Assembly (NCBI GenBank): GCA_017545595.1
Contig: JAFWLO010000010.1
Location: 1 to 64,000 of the forward strand
Length of the DNA stretch: 64,000 nucleotides
From: Candidatus Saccharimonadota bacterium
GTDB lineage: Bacteria > Patescibacteriota > Saccharimonadia > Saccharimonadales > Saccharimonadaceae
Direction: 5' to 3'
Part shown: one piece after another, positions 8,410 through 17,517 of the stretch
Position numbering within the stretch: the first letter of the stretch is position 1
How the letters are laid out: each line of letters begins with the position of its first letter
The notes under the pieces: generated by a model
Databases searched by the model: none
The model's input: the letters and a program-made list of their open reading frames with translations, nothing else
What the model was told of the DNA's origin: nothing
Position numbers and translations under genes: made by a program

Positions 8410-10266
8410 ATGAATTCCGAAAAAATCCGTAATTTTTGCATCATCGCGCATATCGACCACGGAAAGTCCACTCTTGCCGACCGCATGATGGAACTCACTG
8501 GAACCGTCTCTAAACGCGAGATGAAGGCCCAGCTTCTTGATTCCATGGATCTCGAGCGAGAAAAGGGAATCACGATTAAGCTCGCCCCTGTTACGATGCG
8601 TTGGAAGGGCTTCGAACTCAATCTTATCGACACGCCCGGCCACGTTGATTTTTCCTATGAAGTTTCCCGCTCCCTCCAAGCTGTCGAGACGGCCATTCTT
8701 GTTGTTGATGCGACCCAAGGAATCCAGGCTCAAACTCTCGCGAATGTCTATCTCGCTCTTGAACAAGATTTAACTATCATCCCCGTCATCAACAAAATCG
8801 ACCTCCCTGCCGCCGACGTCGACCGAACAAAGAGTGAAATCGTGAACCTTCTTGGCTGCCCCGAAGAAGAAATCATCGGCGTCTCCGCAAAAACCGGCCT
8901 GAATGTCGAACAAGTCCTCGACCGCATCGTCGAGTCCGCCCCCGCTCCTCGTTCCGCTCCCGAAACTCAGAAAAAACCCGAAACTCAGAACAAACCTCGA
9001 ACCGAGAACGGCCCTCAAGCTCCAGAAAAACCCGAACTTAACTCTCCTCTAAAAGCCCTCATTTTCGACTCATATTTTGACGATTACCGCGGAGTTGTTC
9101 TTTACGTTCGCATTTTCGACGGCACCCTCCCAAAAAACTCCCCAATCCGCATGATGGCCTCTTCCGCCTCTGGAATCGCCCTCGAAGTCGGCTCTCTGAC
9201 GCCTAAAATGTCCCCGAAAGATTCCCTAAAACAGGGAGAAATCGGCTACATCGTAACGAACCTAAAAACCACCCGCGAAGCAAAAGTCGGCGACACAGTC
9301 ACCCTTTCGAAATCCCCCGCTTCCTCCCCTCTCCCGGGCTACAAAAACGTCCTCCCCTTTGTCTATGCCGGATTTTTCCCAGTCTCGAACGAAGATTATA
9401 AAACCCTTAAAGAAGCCATAGAAAAACTCGCCCTCTCCGATTCCGCCATCCAATTTGAGCCAGAAAACTCCCCTATTCTTGGTTTTGGCCTTCGTATCGG
9501 CTTTCTTGGCCTTCTTCACATGGACATCATTCGCGAACGCCTTGAGCGCGAATTCGACCTCGATCTCGTCGTAACGAACCCCTCGACAAATTACAAGGTC
9601 GTCATGAACTCCGGCGAAGAACTAGAAATCAAATCCGCCTCCGACCTCCCCGATGTCTCCGAAGTTAAAGAAATCCACGAACCTTGGGTCAAGGGAGAAA
9701 TCATCCTCCCAAAGTCGATGATTGGCTCAGTCTTGAACCTCATCGTCGAGAAACGTGGCATCCAAAAAAACCTCAGCTACATAGAAAACCGCGCCGTAAT
9801 CGACTTTGAAGCCCCGATGGCGAATCTCCTCACCGATTTTTACGATCAGCTTAAGTCAATCACCTCCGGCTACGCCTCTTTTAACTACGAACTCTCTGAT
9901 TATCGCCCTGAAGACCTCGTTCGTGTCGATTTTCTCATCGCAGGAACAAAAAACGACGCACTCTCTGTTATGTGCCACCGCTCCGAGGCCGAAACCATCG
10001 GCCGAACCATCACGAAAAAGCTCAAAGAAATCATCCCGCGCCAAAATTTCGAGGTTGCCCTCCAGGCCGCAATCGGCGCCCGTATTATCGCCCGAGAAAC
10101 CATCGGCGCATACCGCAAGGACGTTACCGTAAAAATCCACACCGGCGACCGCGACCGCAAGGCCAAGCTCCTCGAAAAACAAAAGCGTGGAAAAGCCCGC
10201 ATGAAACGCTTCGGAAAGATTGACATCCCTTCCGACGCCTTTACGGTCATGCTAAAACGCGACTAA
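8410..10266 (+). CDS. lepA: elongation factor 4 (LepA)
   Basis: Ribosome-associated translational GTPase of 618 residues (usual 600). G1 is AHIDHGKST near residue 13, G3 is DTPGHVD and G4 is NKID. The EF4-specific C-terminal domain includes RGKARMKRFGKIDIP. An unusual Pro/Glu/Gln/Lys-rich insertion of about 30 residues (8938-9045, PAPRSAPETQKKPETQ and on) sits where the GTPase domain normally joins domain II. The start ATG is 7 nt after a -10 box, and no Shine-Dalgarno sequence is present. Confidence 0.97.
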   Translation: MNSEKIRNFCIIAHIDHGKSTLADRMMELTGTVSKREMKAQLLDSMDLEREKGITIKLAPVTMRWKGFELNLIDTPGHVDFSYEVSRSLQAVETAILVVDATQGIQAQTLANVYLALEQDLTIIPVINKIDLPAADVDRTKSEIVNLLGCPEEEIIGVSAKTGLNVEQVLDRIVESAPAPRSAPETQKKPETQNKPRTENGPQAPEKPELNSPLKALIFDSYFDDYRGVVLYVRIFDGTLPKNSPIRMMASSASGIALEVGSLTPKMSPKDSLKQGEIGYIVTNLKTTREAKVGDTVTLSKSPASSPLPGYKNVLPFVYAGFFPVSNEDYKTLKEAIEKLALSDSAIQFEPENSPILGFGLRIGFLGLLHMDIIRERLEREFDLDLVVTNPSTNYKVVMNSGEELEIKSASDLPDVSEVKEIHEPWVKGEIILPKSMIGSVLNLIVEKRGIQKNLSYIENRAVIDFEAPMANLLTDFYDQLKSITSGYASFNYELSDYRPEDLVRVDFLIAGTKNDALSVMCHRSEAETIGRTITKKLKEIIPRQNFEVALQAAIGARIIARETIGAYRKDVTVKIHTGDRDRKAKLLEKQKRGKARMKRFGKIDIPSDAFTVMLKRD

Positions 10267-10391
10267 TCTCCGAGAATTCTCAAAAACTCCAACCTCCACA
10301 GTCTAATAACCCCCTAAAATACTCTAAAACTCCAACCTCCCCAAAAAATCTAATTGCCTCCAACCTCCCCCAAAACTCCAAAAACCAGCCC
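10267..10391. other. intergenic region with short degenerate repeats
   Basis: Between convergent lepA and the kinase gene. It contains about three degenerate copies of an AAAACTCCAACCTCC motif. No gene or clear terminator is seen. Confidence 0.4.
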
Positions 10392-11039
10392 CTAACTATT
10401 TTTCTGCGCAGTCGCAAACTCGTATAGACGGTTGACCAGTTCTCGATAAACCAACTCTCTGTCCATGTCGGCCTTGACCTCGACGAGTAGTCCCATCTCT
10501 CGATAAACCAGAAGCACGGGCAACGTCTTTTTTCTGAACTCCTCGAGCCTTTTTTCGAACACGATTTTATCCTTGTCATCAGCCCGCTCGCCTCTGTCGC
10601 TCAGCTCCTGCCCAAACATGACCGTCTCCCACCTCTTCGTTACGTCCGCCTCGGACACGTTCAAAACGACCGCAGCCTTAATTTCATGTCCAGCTTCCTT
10701 CGCGCGCGAGATAACAGCTCCTTCTTCTCCCTTCCAGCGTCCAATCGAAGACAAAACCAACGGAACGTTTTTAAGCTCCTCGCTTGCAAAATAGGGAAGA
10801 ACCCAATCATAAAACAAGTTCGAATCAATCAACTCTCCTCCGTCGGTGAGATGTTGGCGATTTTTCGACTCCATTCCTCGAATAATCAGTCCACTCGAAA
10901 GAAATTTTCCCCCAATATCCGTCGCGAGTCTAACCCCGACCGTATCCTTTCCCGACATCGGGAACCCAAAGATATTTACCGATCCCGTCCCGAGCCACTC
11001 TTTAATAACAATAATTTTCTGTTGAAACTCTGCATCCAT
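10392..11039 (-). CDS. adenylate kinase-like nucleoside monophosphate kinase
   Basis: A 215-residue P-loop kinase with GFPMSGKDT at residues 25-33 and an NMP-binding region (RLATDIGGKFLSSGLIIRGM). The Ser-Gly-Lys-Asp loop differs from the GXPGXGKGT of true Adk, and the LID zinc motif is absent, so it may be a divergent paralogue with a different substrate. A TAGAAT box ends 6 nt before the ATG, so it is probably leaderless. It is convergent with lepA. Confidence 0.75.
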   Translation of the reverse strand: MDAEFQQKIIVIKEWLGTGSVNIFGFPMSGKDTVGVRLATDIGGKFLSSGLIIRGMESKNRQHLTDGGELIDSNLFYDWVLPYFASEELKNVPLVLSSIGRWKGEEGAVISRAKEAGHEIKAAVVLNVSEADVTKRWETVMFGQELSDRGERADDKDKIVFEKRLEEFRKKTLPVLLVYREMGLLVEVKADMDRELVYRELVNRLYEFATAQKNS

Positions 11040-11206
11040 ACCCTCATTCTACCATACATTTTCCCTAAAAATCGCATCCAAAAGAAAAATACTCCACCCC
11101 TGTAATCTTCTGTAAAACCCCGCCAAAATACAAACCTAAAAACCTCACCAAAACAGCAATTCTCCCGTATTTTTCTCTCCAAAACCTCACCAAAAGAGAA
11201 ATAAGC

Positions 11207-11235
11207 TTGACTTTTTTGCTAATCTGTGGTATAAT
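11207..11235 (+). promoter_or_regulatory. consensus promoter for the 11280 gene
   Basis: TTGACT (11207-11212) and TATAAT (11230-11235) have a 17-bp spacer and TGTGG before the -10. The leader is about 38 nt, contains GTTCTTTAA and ends in a GGGAGG site. Confidence 0.85.
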
Positions 11236-11279
11236 GGAAATATACACCTCATTGTTCTTTAATTTTAGGGAGGATTTTT

Positions 11280-11702
11280 ATGGAACCAGGAATCAAAGCC
11301 GTTATGGATCTGTTGTCTGTAGGAACGTTATTTACCCTTTCTCTGGCCTTTCTCTGGGCCGCCGAGTCCGAATCTAAAGAACTCTGGATTCTCGACTCGC
11401 CCCTGGGAAGTTACTCCGAGGGGATGGAGAGACTTCATAATTTTCTCGTTTATTGTGATTTTTCTCTGTTGTTTATTATTTTTACAATAGTTTACAATCA
11501 CATCATCAAGGCTTATAACGTTTTTAGCGTTTCAGCCCTCTGGACGTTTCTCGTCTATCTCTTTGCGACCGGCCTTGAGCCTCGCTTTGACAACGATGAC
11601 GAGGTCCGCTCCTCTGTAAAGGTCGACAAAATCCGCTTCGCTACTCGCGTAACCGCGCTTCTCTCGACCGCAATCCTCCTCATGTTCAGGTATTACACTT
11701 GA
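11280..11702 (+). CDS. small multi-pass membrane protein
   Basis: I do not recognise this 140-residue protein. About four hydrophobic stretches are visible: LSVGTLFTLSLAFLWAA, FLVYCDFSLLFIIFTIVY, ALWTFLVYLFATG and VTALLSTAILLMF. Charged loops lie between them. It has a strong consensus promoter, a leader with a good Shine-Dalgarno site and a terminator of its own, so it is a monocistronic gene. This matches the other orphan genes of the window that use the same promoter design. Confidence 0.75.
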   Translation: MEPGIKAVMDLLSVGTLFTLSLAFLWAAESESKELWILDSPLGSYSEGMERLHNFLVYCDFSLLFIIFTIVYNHIIKAYNVFSVSALWTFLVYLFATGLEPRFDNDDEVRSSVKVDKIRFATRVTALLSTAILLMFRYYT

Positions 11703-11710
11703 TTTTGTTT

Positions 11711-11738
11711 GCCCGGCTCGTCCGGGCTTTTCTTTTTT
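11711..11738 (+). terminator. terminator after the 11280 gene
   Basis: GCCCGG pairs with CCGGGC across a short loop, followed by TTTTCTTTTTT. It starts 8 bp after the stop. Confidence 0.85.
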
Positions 11739-11763
11739 AGCACTCTTGACGATAAACTGCTAA
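11737..11763 (+). promoter_or_regulatory. CIRCE operator overlapping the hrcA promoter
   Basis: TTAGCACTC, 9 bp, then AACTGCTAA. The left arm is a perfect CIRCE half-site and the right arm matches GAGTGCTAA at 7 of 9 positions. The -35 TTGACG (11746-11751) lies in the spacer and the -10 TATAAT (11769-11774) follows after 17 bp, so HrcA bound here would block its own transcription. Confidence 0.85.
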
Positions 11764-11780
11764 TTTTGTATAATTTTCCT

Positions 11781-12557
11781 ATGAATCTTACGGATAGACA
11801 ACGAGAAATCCTCTTCGCAATCATCGAACAATACGCCGAGCTCGCGACCCCTGTCGGTAGTGTTACTCTCGCGAAGCTTTTTGATGTCTCTTCCGCGACT
11901 ATTCGCTCAGAAATGGCGAAACTCGAAAGCTTCGGCCTAATCGCTCAGCCCCACACTTCCGCCGGTCGCATCCCGACCGACGCCGGTTACCGCTATTACG
12001 TCAACTCCCTCGTCGAAGATTCCGAGGCGGATTATTCTCCCGAGCCTCTCGACGAACCGTCCTTCTCGCGCCTCTCCGACGGGAATAGAACGCCTTCAGA
12101 ATATGGTCGTGGGACTCACGTCATTCAGGTCCGCGTATCTTCTCAGTCCTCCGCCGAATCCGCTATTCGCGGTGCCGTCGATTCTCTCGTCGAACTGACG
12201 GGCAATCTCGGCCTCGGGACAATCGGAAACCAGCTCTACCTCGCCGGCATCTCCCGCCTTCTGACTCAACCAGAATTTGCCGACCTCGGTCGTGTCCATG
12301 CTGTCGCAAAACTCCTCGACAACCTCGAACCTTGGCTTCGCGAAGCCTCCCCAGGCGAACCGCTTAACATTTTCATCGGAAAAGAAAATCCAATCGGAAA
12401 AAGCTCAGGCGTCTCCCTTATCATCTCTAAATTCCGCTCTCCCTTCTCCGATAATAGCTATATCGGTGTCCTCGGTCCGACCCGCCAGAACTACCAAAAG
12501 GTCATGACCCTTGTCCGAACGGCCGGAGAAATGCTCGAGAGTGCCCTCTTGACCTAA
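11781..12557 (+). CDS. hrcA: heat-inducible transcription repressor HrcA
   Basis: Repressor of heat-shock genes, 258 residues, shorter than the usual 340. The winged helix-turn-helix is at the N-terminus (TDRQREILFAIIEQYAELATPVGS, in part), followed by the diagnostic SSATIRSEMAKLE and TSAGRIPTDAGYRYYV. The middle dimerisation domain is reduced. The ATG at 11781 is chosen because the TATAAT box ends 6 nt before it; an upstream in-frame ATG at 11709 would put the promoter inside the gene. It is autoregulated through the CIRCE element. grpE follows, but dnaK and dnaJ are not in the window. Confidence 0.95.
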   Translation: MNLTDRQREILFAIIEQYAELATPVGSVTLAKLFDVSSATIRSEMAKLESFGLIAQPHTSAGRIPTDAGYRYYVNSLVEDSEADYSPEPLDEPSFSRLSDGNRTPSEYGRGTHVIQVRVSSQSSAESAIRGAVDSLVELTGNLGLGTIGNQLYLAGISRLLTQPEFADLGRVHAVAKLLDNLEPWLREASPGEPLNIFIGKENPIGKSSGVSLIISKFRSPFSDNSYIGVLGPTRQNYQKVMTLVRTAGEMLESALLT

Positions 12558-12655
12558 TTTTCCGTTCAAAATCGTCATTTTTCTAATTTTAAACGCAAAA
12601 ACAACGAAAAATCCTCAAAAATCGCCAAAATTACCCAAAAAATAGGAGAAAAACT

Positions 12656-13183
12656 ATGGAAAAACCTCAAAAATCGCCAGAAACCTCAAAAAACGCCCCT
12701 AAGGAGGCCGAATCTAAAAACCCGAACAAGTCCCAGCCCTCTTCAGAAAAGCCTCTAGAAACGCCAGAAATGGCCTCTGAGAGCCAAAAAAAGCTCGAGG
12801 AGCTCACTCTCGACCTCCAAAGAACCCGTGCCGACTTCGAAAACTACCGAAAAAACGTCGAAAAAGACAAAGAAAACCTAAAACGCTTGACAAAACTCGC
12901 GGAAACATCGAAGGTTCTCCCTCTTATCGACGATTTCGACCGCGCCCTCTCGACCTATCCCGAGCTGAAACCTCTCGAGAAAAACTTCGAAAAAACCCTA
13001 AAATCCCTCAGTCTCGAAAAAATTGACACTAAAAAGGGAACTGAGTTTGACCCTAATCTCCACGAAGCCGTCATGAGCGAAGGTGACGGCGAGAAAGAGC
13101 TCATCGAAGAAACTCTTCGTCCAGGCTATCTCTATGAAGGCGCGGTTCTTCGCCCCGCCATGGTCAAAATAAAATTGTCCTGA
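12656..13183 (+). CDS. grpE: nucleotide exchange factor GrpE
   Basis: DnaK co-chaperone of 175 residues. A Lys/Pro/Ser/Glu-rich disordered N-terminus (about 1-45) is followed by the long coiled-coil helix (LTLDLQRTRADFENYRKNVE) and the beta-wing domain, with the signature LIEETLRPGYLYEGAVLRPAMVKI partly visible at the C-terminus. AATAGGAGAAAAACT before the ATG supplies the ribosome-binding site. It lies 98 bp after hrcA and is probably cotranscribed under HrcA control. Confidence 0.95.
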   Translation: MEKPQKSPETSKNAPKEAESKNPNKSQPSSEKPLETPEMASESQKKLEELTLDLQRTRADFENYRKNVEKDKENLKRLTKLAETSKVLPLIDDFDRALSTYPELKPLEKNFEKTLKSLSLEKIDTKKGTEFDPNLHEAVMSEGDGEKELIEETLRPGYLYEGAVLRPAMVKIKLS

Positions 13184-13232
13184 ATTTAACATAAAATATC
13201 GCTTATGCCAAAAATTATGATATAATATCCGC

Positions 13233-16079
13233 ATGGTGAAGAAAAAAAGCGAGAAACCTAAAAAAGAGAAAAAACAGAAGTCTCGAACCGAAAAAATCCT
13301 CCCGAAAAAGGAAAAATCGGTCAAGATAAAAAAGGTTCGTCTAACCTCCGAAGAAAAGCGAGCCCTTCGGGAAAAGAAGAAAAAAACCGAAGAAGCCAAA
13401 AAAGCCGCGATAAAGCGCGATTTAAAGTCCATGGGCTTTTTCGAGCGTATGCGCTACAAGAAAAAACTCCGTCGAGATAAAGAAGCTCGCCGTCGCGCTG
13501 AAGACCTCGCTACTCTCCCTAAAAACCCTGTTGCTCGTTTCTTTGCGCATCTCTCCCCTAAGCGCGTTTTTCGCTACTGGTTTTCTCTTCGTGGGCTAAA
13601 AACTTTCTTCAAATTCTGTTTCGCTTGTCTTCTTCTCGGAATTATCGCCGTTGGCGGTCTTTTCCTCTACTTCAAAAAAGATGTCGCCGACATCAAACTT
13701 TCCAACATCGCCATCTCAGAAACCGTTAACAAATACCTCGATCGTAACGGAGTTGTCCTCTGGGAAGACACCGGGACCGAGAACTATCGCCTCGTCGTAG
13801 AAAGCTCCGAAATCTCCGAATACGCTAAACAGGCCACCGTCGCAATCGAAGACAAAAACTTCTACGAACACCCAGGCGTCGATTTCGCTGGCCTGACTCG
13901 CGCCGTCATCTCCACAGCTTCCGGCCAGAGCGTCCAGGGTGGCTCGACCTTGACCCAACAACTCATTAAACAACTCTACTTCGCCGACGAAGCCGCCTCC
14001 GCGAACAGAGGTGGGATCCAAAGGAAAATCAAGGAACTTATCCTCGCTCTCGAGCTCGAAAAACAATACGACAAAGACCAAATCTTGACGATGTATCTGA
14101 ACGAGAGCCCTTATGGCGGTCGCAGAAACGGCATCGAATCCGCCGCTCAGACCTACTTCGGAAAGACTGCGAAAGACCTTACCCTCGCCGAATCCGCCCT
14201 TCTCGCCAGCATCCCTAACAACCCCGCCGTCTTGAACCCCTATAACGAAAAAGGGAACGAAGGCTTAATCGAGCGTCAGAGAAAAACCTTAAATCGCATG
14301 GTCGAATACGGTTATATAACCGAAGAACAAGCCGAGGAAGCCAAAAAGGTTGACATTCTCGCGACCCTTCAGCCCGAAGCTTCCCAATACGAGAATATCC
14401 TCGCCCCGCACTTCGTTCTCCATGTCAAACAACTCCTCGAAGAAAAATATGGATACTCCACGATGCGCTCTGGTGGCTTCACGATAAAAACCACTCTCGA
14501 CTATCGCGCCCAACAAGCCGCCGAAGCCGCCGTTGCCGCTGGCGCTGCTATCTTCTATGACAACGGTTCCGACAATATCGCTCTCGCTTCTATCGACGTC
14601 GAGACCAGTCAAGTTATCGCCATGGTTGGCTCGGTAGATTTTAACAACGCCGAATATGGCGCACACAACGCCGCGAACGCCCTCATCGAGCCCGGCTCGA
14701 CGATTAAGCCTATTCTCGATTACACCCCTCTGTTTATGGAGCGCAGTGGTCAAAACTATGGTCCGGGGACTATCTTGAAGGACGAAAACATCGACTCCAT
14801 CTATTGCCGAGGTTATCAAGGCTCCTGTATGCTGAGAAACTACACAGGTCGGTTTTATGGTAATTTAACCATTCGTCAGTCTCTCGCGAACTCCCTGAAC
14901 ATCCCCGCAGTTAAGGCTCTATACATCAACGGCGTCCCGAACTCCATCGACATCGCTCATAAACTCGGAGACCTGTCCTATTGTTCCGAGAACGCCGAGA
15001 GCGCCGGCCTCTCGATTGCGATTGGCTCGGGCTGCAACGTTCGTATTGTCGAACACGCAAACGCCTACGCTTCTCTCGCGAGAGGCGGAACATACAAGGA
15101 GCTCGCCTACGTCCTCGAAGTTAAAAATAGTGCCGGAGACGTCCTCGAAGCCTGGACCGACACCGCCGGAGAAAGAGTTGTTGATGAACAAGTCGCCTAC
15201 ATGATCTCCAGCATTCTTTCCGACGCCAGCGCTCGCTCGCTCGTCTTCGGAAGCATGGGTTATTCCTTCGGTTTCGTAGTTCCAGGCGTCTGGACCGCCT
15301 CTAAAACCGGCACGACGACCACATCTAACTCCGCCGTCACGAAAGATTCCCTCATGATTAGCTATTCTCCTGCCGTTTCGACCGTCGTTTGGAACGGAAA
15401 GCACGATGGAACCGGACTTTGGAACAGCAATAACACTATCGTCAGAAGAGTCGTCAACAATTATATGGAGTCCGTCCATAAAGACATCTACGGTCCAGAA
15501 GGGAAATGGGCCGAAGGAAGCGAACCGGCTCGCCCAGCCGGCATCCAGACCCTCTCCGTGAACGGAAAAACCGACATCTGGCCATCCTGGTATAACGAAA
15601 AGACTTCCGGCGTCACCAAGGAGACTTTGAGGTTTAACCGCTACACGAAACAACTCGCTTCGACCTGTACGCGAGAAGAAGATATCGAGTCTATCGAAGT
15701 CACGAAAGTCCTCGATCCGATGACAAACACTGAGATTTGGAACATTCCCGAAGGCTACGACAGAGAAAACTCTGATGATTGTAGCTACTCCACCCCGACC
15801 GTCTCCATCTCCCGCAGTGGCGACCATCTCGTCATAACCGTGAATGGAAGCGCCATCATCGGCGGAACCTACACCGTCACAAACTCTGCCGGAAAGGCCG
15901 TAAACTCCGGAAAAATCTCCTCCGCAACCTTCACCGACAACTACAAGATAAAGGGAACCGAAGAAAGCTTAACCGTCACCGTCAGTGACACTCGCGGAAC
16001 GTCTGCTTCCTCGAGAACAATCGCTATCCCCGCCTCGTCCTCTTCCTCTTCTGATTCGTCGAAGAAGTCCGACGATTAG
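13233..16079 (+). CDS. class A penicillin-binding protein (GT51 plus transpeptidase)
   Basis: Bifunctional peptidoglycan synthase of 948 residues, inner membrane. A very basic cytosolic N-terminus of about 120 residues precedes one membrane segment (FKFCFACLLLGIIAVGGLFLYF). The GT51 motifs are EDKNFYEHPGVD and QGGSTLTQQLIKQL. In the transpeptidase domain SXXK is STIK (EPGSTIKPILDY), SXN is SLN, and KTG is SKTGTTTT. The C-terminus ends in an Ig-like domain and a Ser-rich tail. TATAAT ends 6 nt before the ATG, so it is probably leaderless. The presence of this enzyme implies a real cell wall. Confidence 0.95.
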   Translation: MVKKKSEKPKKEKKQKSRTEKILPKKEKSVKIKKVRLTSEEKRALREKKKKTEEAKKAAIKRDLKSMGFFERMRYKKKLRRDKEARRRAEDLATLPKNPVARFFAHLSPKRVFRYWFSLRGLKTFFKFCFACLLLGIIAVGGLFLYFKKDVADIKLSNIAISETVNKYLDRNGVVLWEDTGTENYRLVVESSEISEYAKQATVAIEDKNFYEHPGVDFAGLTRAVISTASGQSVQGGSTLTQQLIKQLYFADEAASANRGGIQRKIKELILALELEKQYDKDQILTMYLNESPYGGRRNGIESAAQTYFGKTAKDLTLAESALLASIPNNPAVLNPYNEKGNEGLIERQRKTLNRMVEYGYITEEQAEEAKKVDILATLQPEASQYENILAPHFVLHVKQLLEEKYGYSTMRSGGFTIKTTLDYRAQQAAEAAVAAGAAIFYDNGSDNIALASIDVETSQVIAMVGSVDFNNAEYGAHNAANALIEPGSTIKPILDYTPLFMERSGQNYGPGTILKDENIDSIYCRGYQGSCMLRNYTGRFYGNLTIRQSLANSLNIPAVKALYINGVPNSIDIAHKLGDLSYCSENAESAGLSIAIGSGCNVRIVEHANAYASLARGGTYKELAYVLEVKNSAGDVLEAWTDTAGERVVDEQVAYMISSILSDASARSLVFGSMGYSFGFVVPGVWTASKTGTTTTSNSAVTKDSLMISYSPAVSTVVWNGKHDGTGLWNSNNTIVRRVVNNYMESVHKDIYGPEGKWAEGSEPARPAGIQTLSVNGKTDIWPSWYNEKTSGVTKETLRFNRYTKQLASTCTREEDIESIEVTKVLDPMTNTEIWNIPEGYDRENSDDCSYSTPTVSISRSGDHLVITVNGSAIIGGTYTVTNSAGKAVNSGKISSATFTDNYKIKGTEESLTVTVSDTRGTSASSRTIAIPASSSSSSDSSKKSDD

Positions 16080-16764
16080 TCCCGTCCGCGAAGATTATTC
16101 TTCCGGACGAGGACTGTAAAAACCTCAAAAACTTCACCTCGACCTCTGTTCCGATGAACTTGTCGCCCCCGTCAACGACAACCATCGTTCCGTCCTCGAG
16201 GTGACCGACTCCTTGGCCGGCGTTGCTCCCCTTTTCTGTGATTTTTATACGGAATTTGTCGCCCTGCTGGAATTTATTTGAGAGCACAATCGCAAGGTCG
16301 TTTATGTTTAACGTCTCGACCCCCTCCGTCTCTGCGACCTTTTTAAGGTTAAAGTCGCAAGAAAGAATAACTCCCTTGTTTTCCTTCGCGAGTCGAATCA
16401 GCCTGTCGTCAACGAGCATTTTTCCGAGCTCCGAATCGTCAAAAACCTCAGCGTTGATATAAACTACCCTCTCGAGCTCGTTGATAACTTCGAGTCCTCT
16501 CCTTGCTCTAGTCCGCTTCTCGCTATCTTTTCCGTCCGCAAGCAACTGAAGCTCTCTCGTCACACTTCTCGGAATCAAAAAGTCGTCCGAGAGAAACCCC
16601 GTCCGTGCAACTTCAAGAATTCTCCCATCCATGAGCGCCGAAGTATCAACAAAAACCTTTCGCCTGCCTCTCGGGCGCGAAGTTTTCCGCGCAATTTCTC
16701 TCACGCTCAAATAACTCGTCTCTAAAAATATCCCCAAAATAAAAAGAAAAGAAATTACTCCCAT
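16024..16764 (-). CDS. PIN-TRAM domain ribonuclease-like membrane protein
   Basis: YacL-like protein of 246 residues: an N-terminal membrane segment (MGVISFLFILGIFLETSYLS), a PIN domain beginning KVFVDTSALMDGRI with acidic residues in VDDRLIRLAK and SCDFNLKKVAE, and a C-terminal TRAM domain (GVGHLEDGTMVVVDGG). PIN domains cleave RNA and TRAM binds it. The start is placed at 16764 because a TTGACA-17 bp-TATAAT promoter ends 5 nt before it; the longer reading would begin upstream of the promoter. The 3' end overlaps the convergent PBP gene by 56 bp. Confidence 0.9.
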   Translation of the reverse strand: MGVISFLFILGIFLETSYLSVREIARKTSRPRGRRKVFVDTSALMDGRILEVARTGFLSDDFLIPRSVTRELQLLADGKDSEKRTRARRGLEVINELERVVYINAEVFDDSELGKMLVDDRLIRLAKENKGVILSCDFNLKKVAETEGVETLNINDLAIVLSNKFQQGDKFRIKITEKGSNAGQGVGHLEDGTMVVVDGGDKFIGTEVEVKFLRFLQSSSGRIIFADGTNRRTSSTNQKRKRTRRG

Positions 16765-16829
16765 CCCTCTATTATAGCACACTTCCCCATTTTTGTCAAG
16801 AAAATGCTTAAGTTTAAGAGAAAATACCA

Positions 16830-17093
16830 TCACCAGAGCCGATTCTTCATAATTTCTGAAGCTCTACAACGAACCGAGAACCCGTAGCCCTTGTGGCCCC
16901 CATACTGAGGATTGAAGCCTGTAGAGGCGAAGCTCTGGCCATGAGAGCCCGAGATAGACGAGGCAGAGAAAGTATGCAAAGACCAGTAGAAGCCGCCCGA
17001 ACTCCTGTCGTAAAGGCCAGTAGAGCTCCAGTAATAGGCGCCACTACGCATAAACGCAAACGGTTCGGAGAGAATACCGGAGTCGGCTCTGGT
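16830..17093 (-). repeat. VR cassette C1 (A-type)
   Basis: Reads TRADSGILSEPFAFMRSGAY through YWSLHTF and FNPQYGGHKGYGFSVRC. It belongs to the adenine-signature set (variable codons GCC, TAC, AGC, GGC, TAC and so on). The frame is open from C2 through C1 to a stop at 16830, the only place where two cassettes are fused in one frame. The full in-frame ORF is 16830-17537. Confidence 0.85.
16834..16846 (+). repeat. orphan left-border remnant of a cassette
   Basis: ACCAGAGCCGATT, the plus-strand A-type left border, is followed at once by unrelated sequence and the end of cassette C1. It is probably the scar of a lost or rearranged cassette. Confidence 0.6.
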
Positions 17094-17160
17094 GATGATT
17101 GTGGAGAAAGATGGTAATTTACTTGATATAAGAAGATAAAGTAGTATTATAAAGCTAATG

Positions 17161-17207
17161 GGAGCGACCCCGTTCTTGACTGAGCGAGGCCAAGCTCCTG
17201 TTTTTTT
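17161..17207 (+). terminator. hairpin with T-run between C1 and C2
   Basis: GGAGC and GCTCC are separated by a partly paired loop and followed by TGTTTTTTT. It lies in the 160-bp spacer between cassettes and could end transcription on the plus strand. Confidence 0.5.
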
Positions 17208-17255
17208 GTGATAGTTGAGAGAAGAATCGCGAAAACTATTCCAGACCTCGAAAAA

Positions 17256-17474
17256 ACAACGGACTGCGAAGCCGACGCCCTTGTAGCCCCCACCCTGAGG
17301 ACTGAAGTACGTAGAGAGGAAGCTCAGGCCGAGAGAGCCCGTGGTAGAGTAAGTATGCGCAGACCAGTAGCCGCCGTTCGAACTCCTACTGCCAAGGCCA
17401 GCAGGGAACCAGACATAATAGCTACTGCTAGGAAACGCAAACGGTTCGGAGAGAATACTGGAGTCGGCTCTGGT
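17256..17474 (-). repeat. VR cassette C2 (A-type)
   Basis: Reads TRADSSILSEPFAFPSSSYY through YWSAHTYSTTGSLG and GYKGVGFAVRC. Member of the adenine-signature set. Upstream it shares the 30-bp hinge (CAACGCTTTCTATGAATGTA) with divergent cassette C3, giving an in-frame MLLPTFIESVDLKRVEK leader by reading the hinge in reverse. Confidence 0.85.
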
Positions 17475-17517
17475 TGCTTTTGGAGTTTTCTCCACCCTCT
17501 TCAGATCAACGCTTTCT

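Noticed and set aside
16765-16833. Longer start for the PIN-TRAM protein
   Set aside because: It would place the consensus promoter inside the coding sequence.
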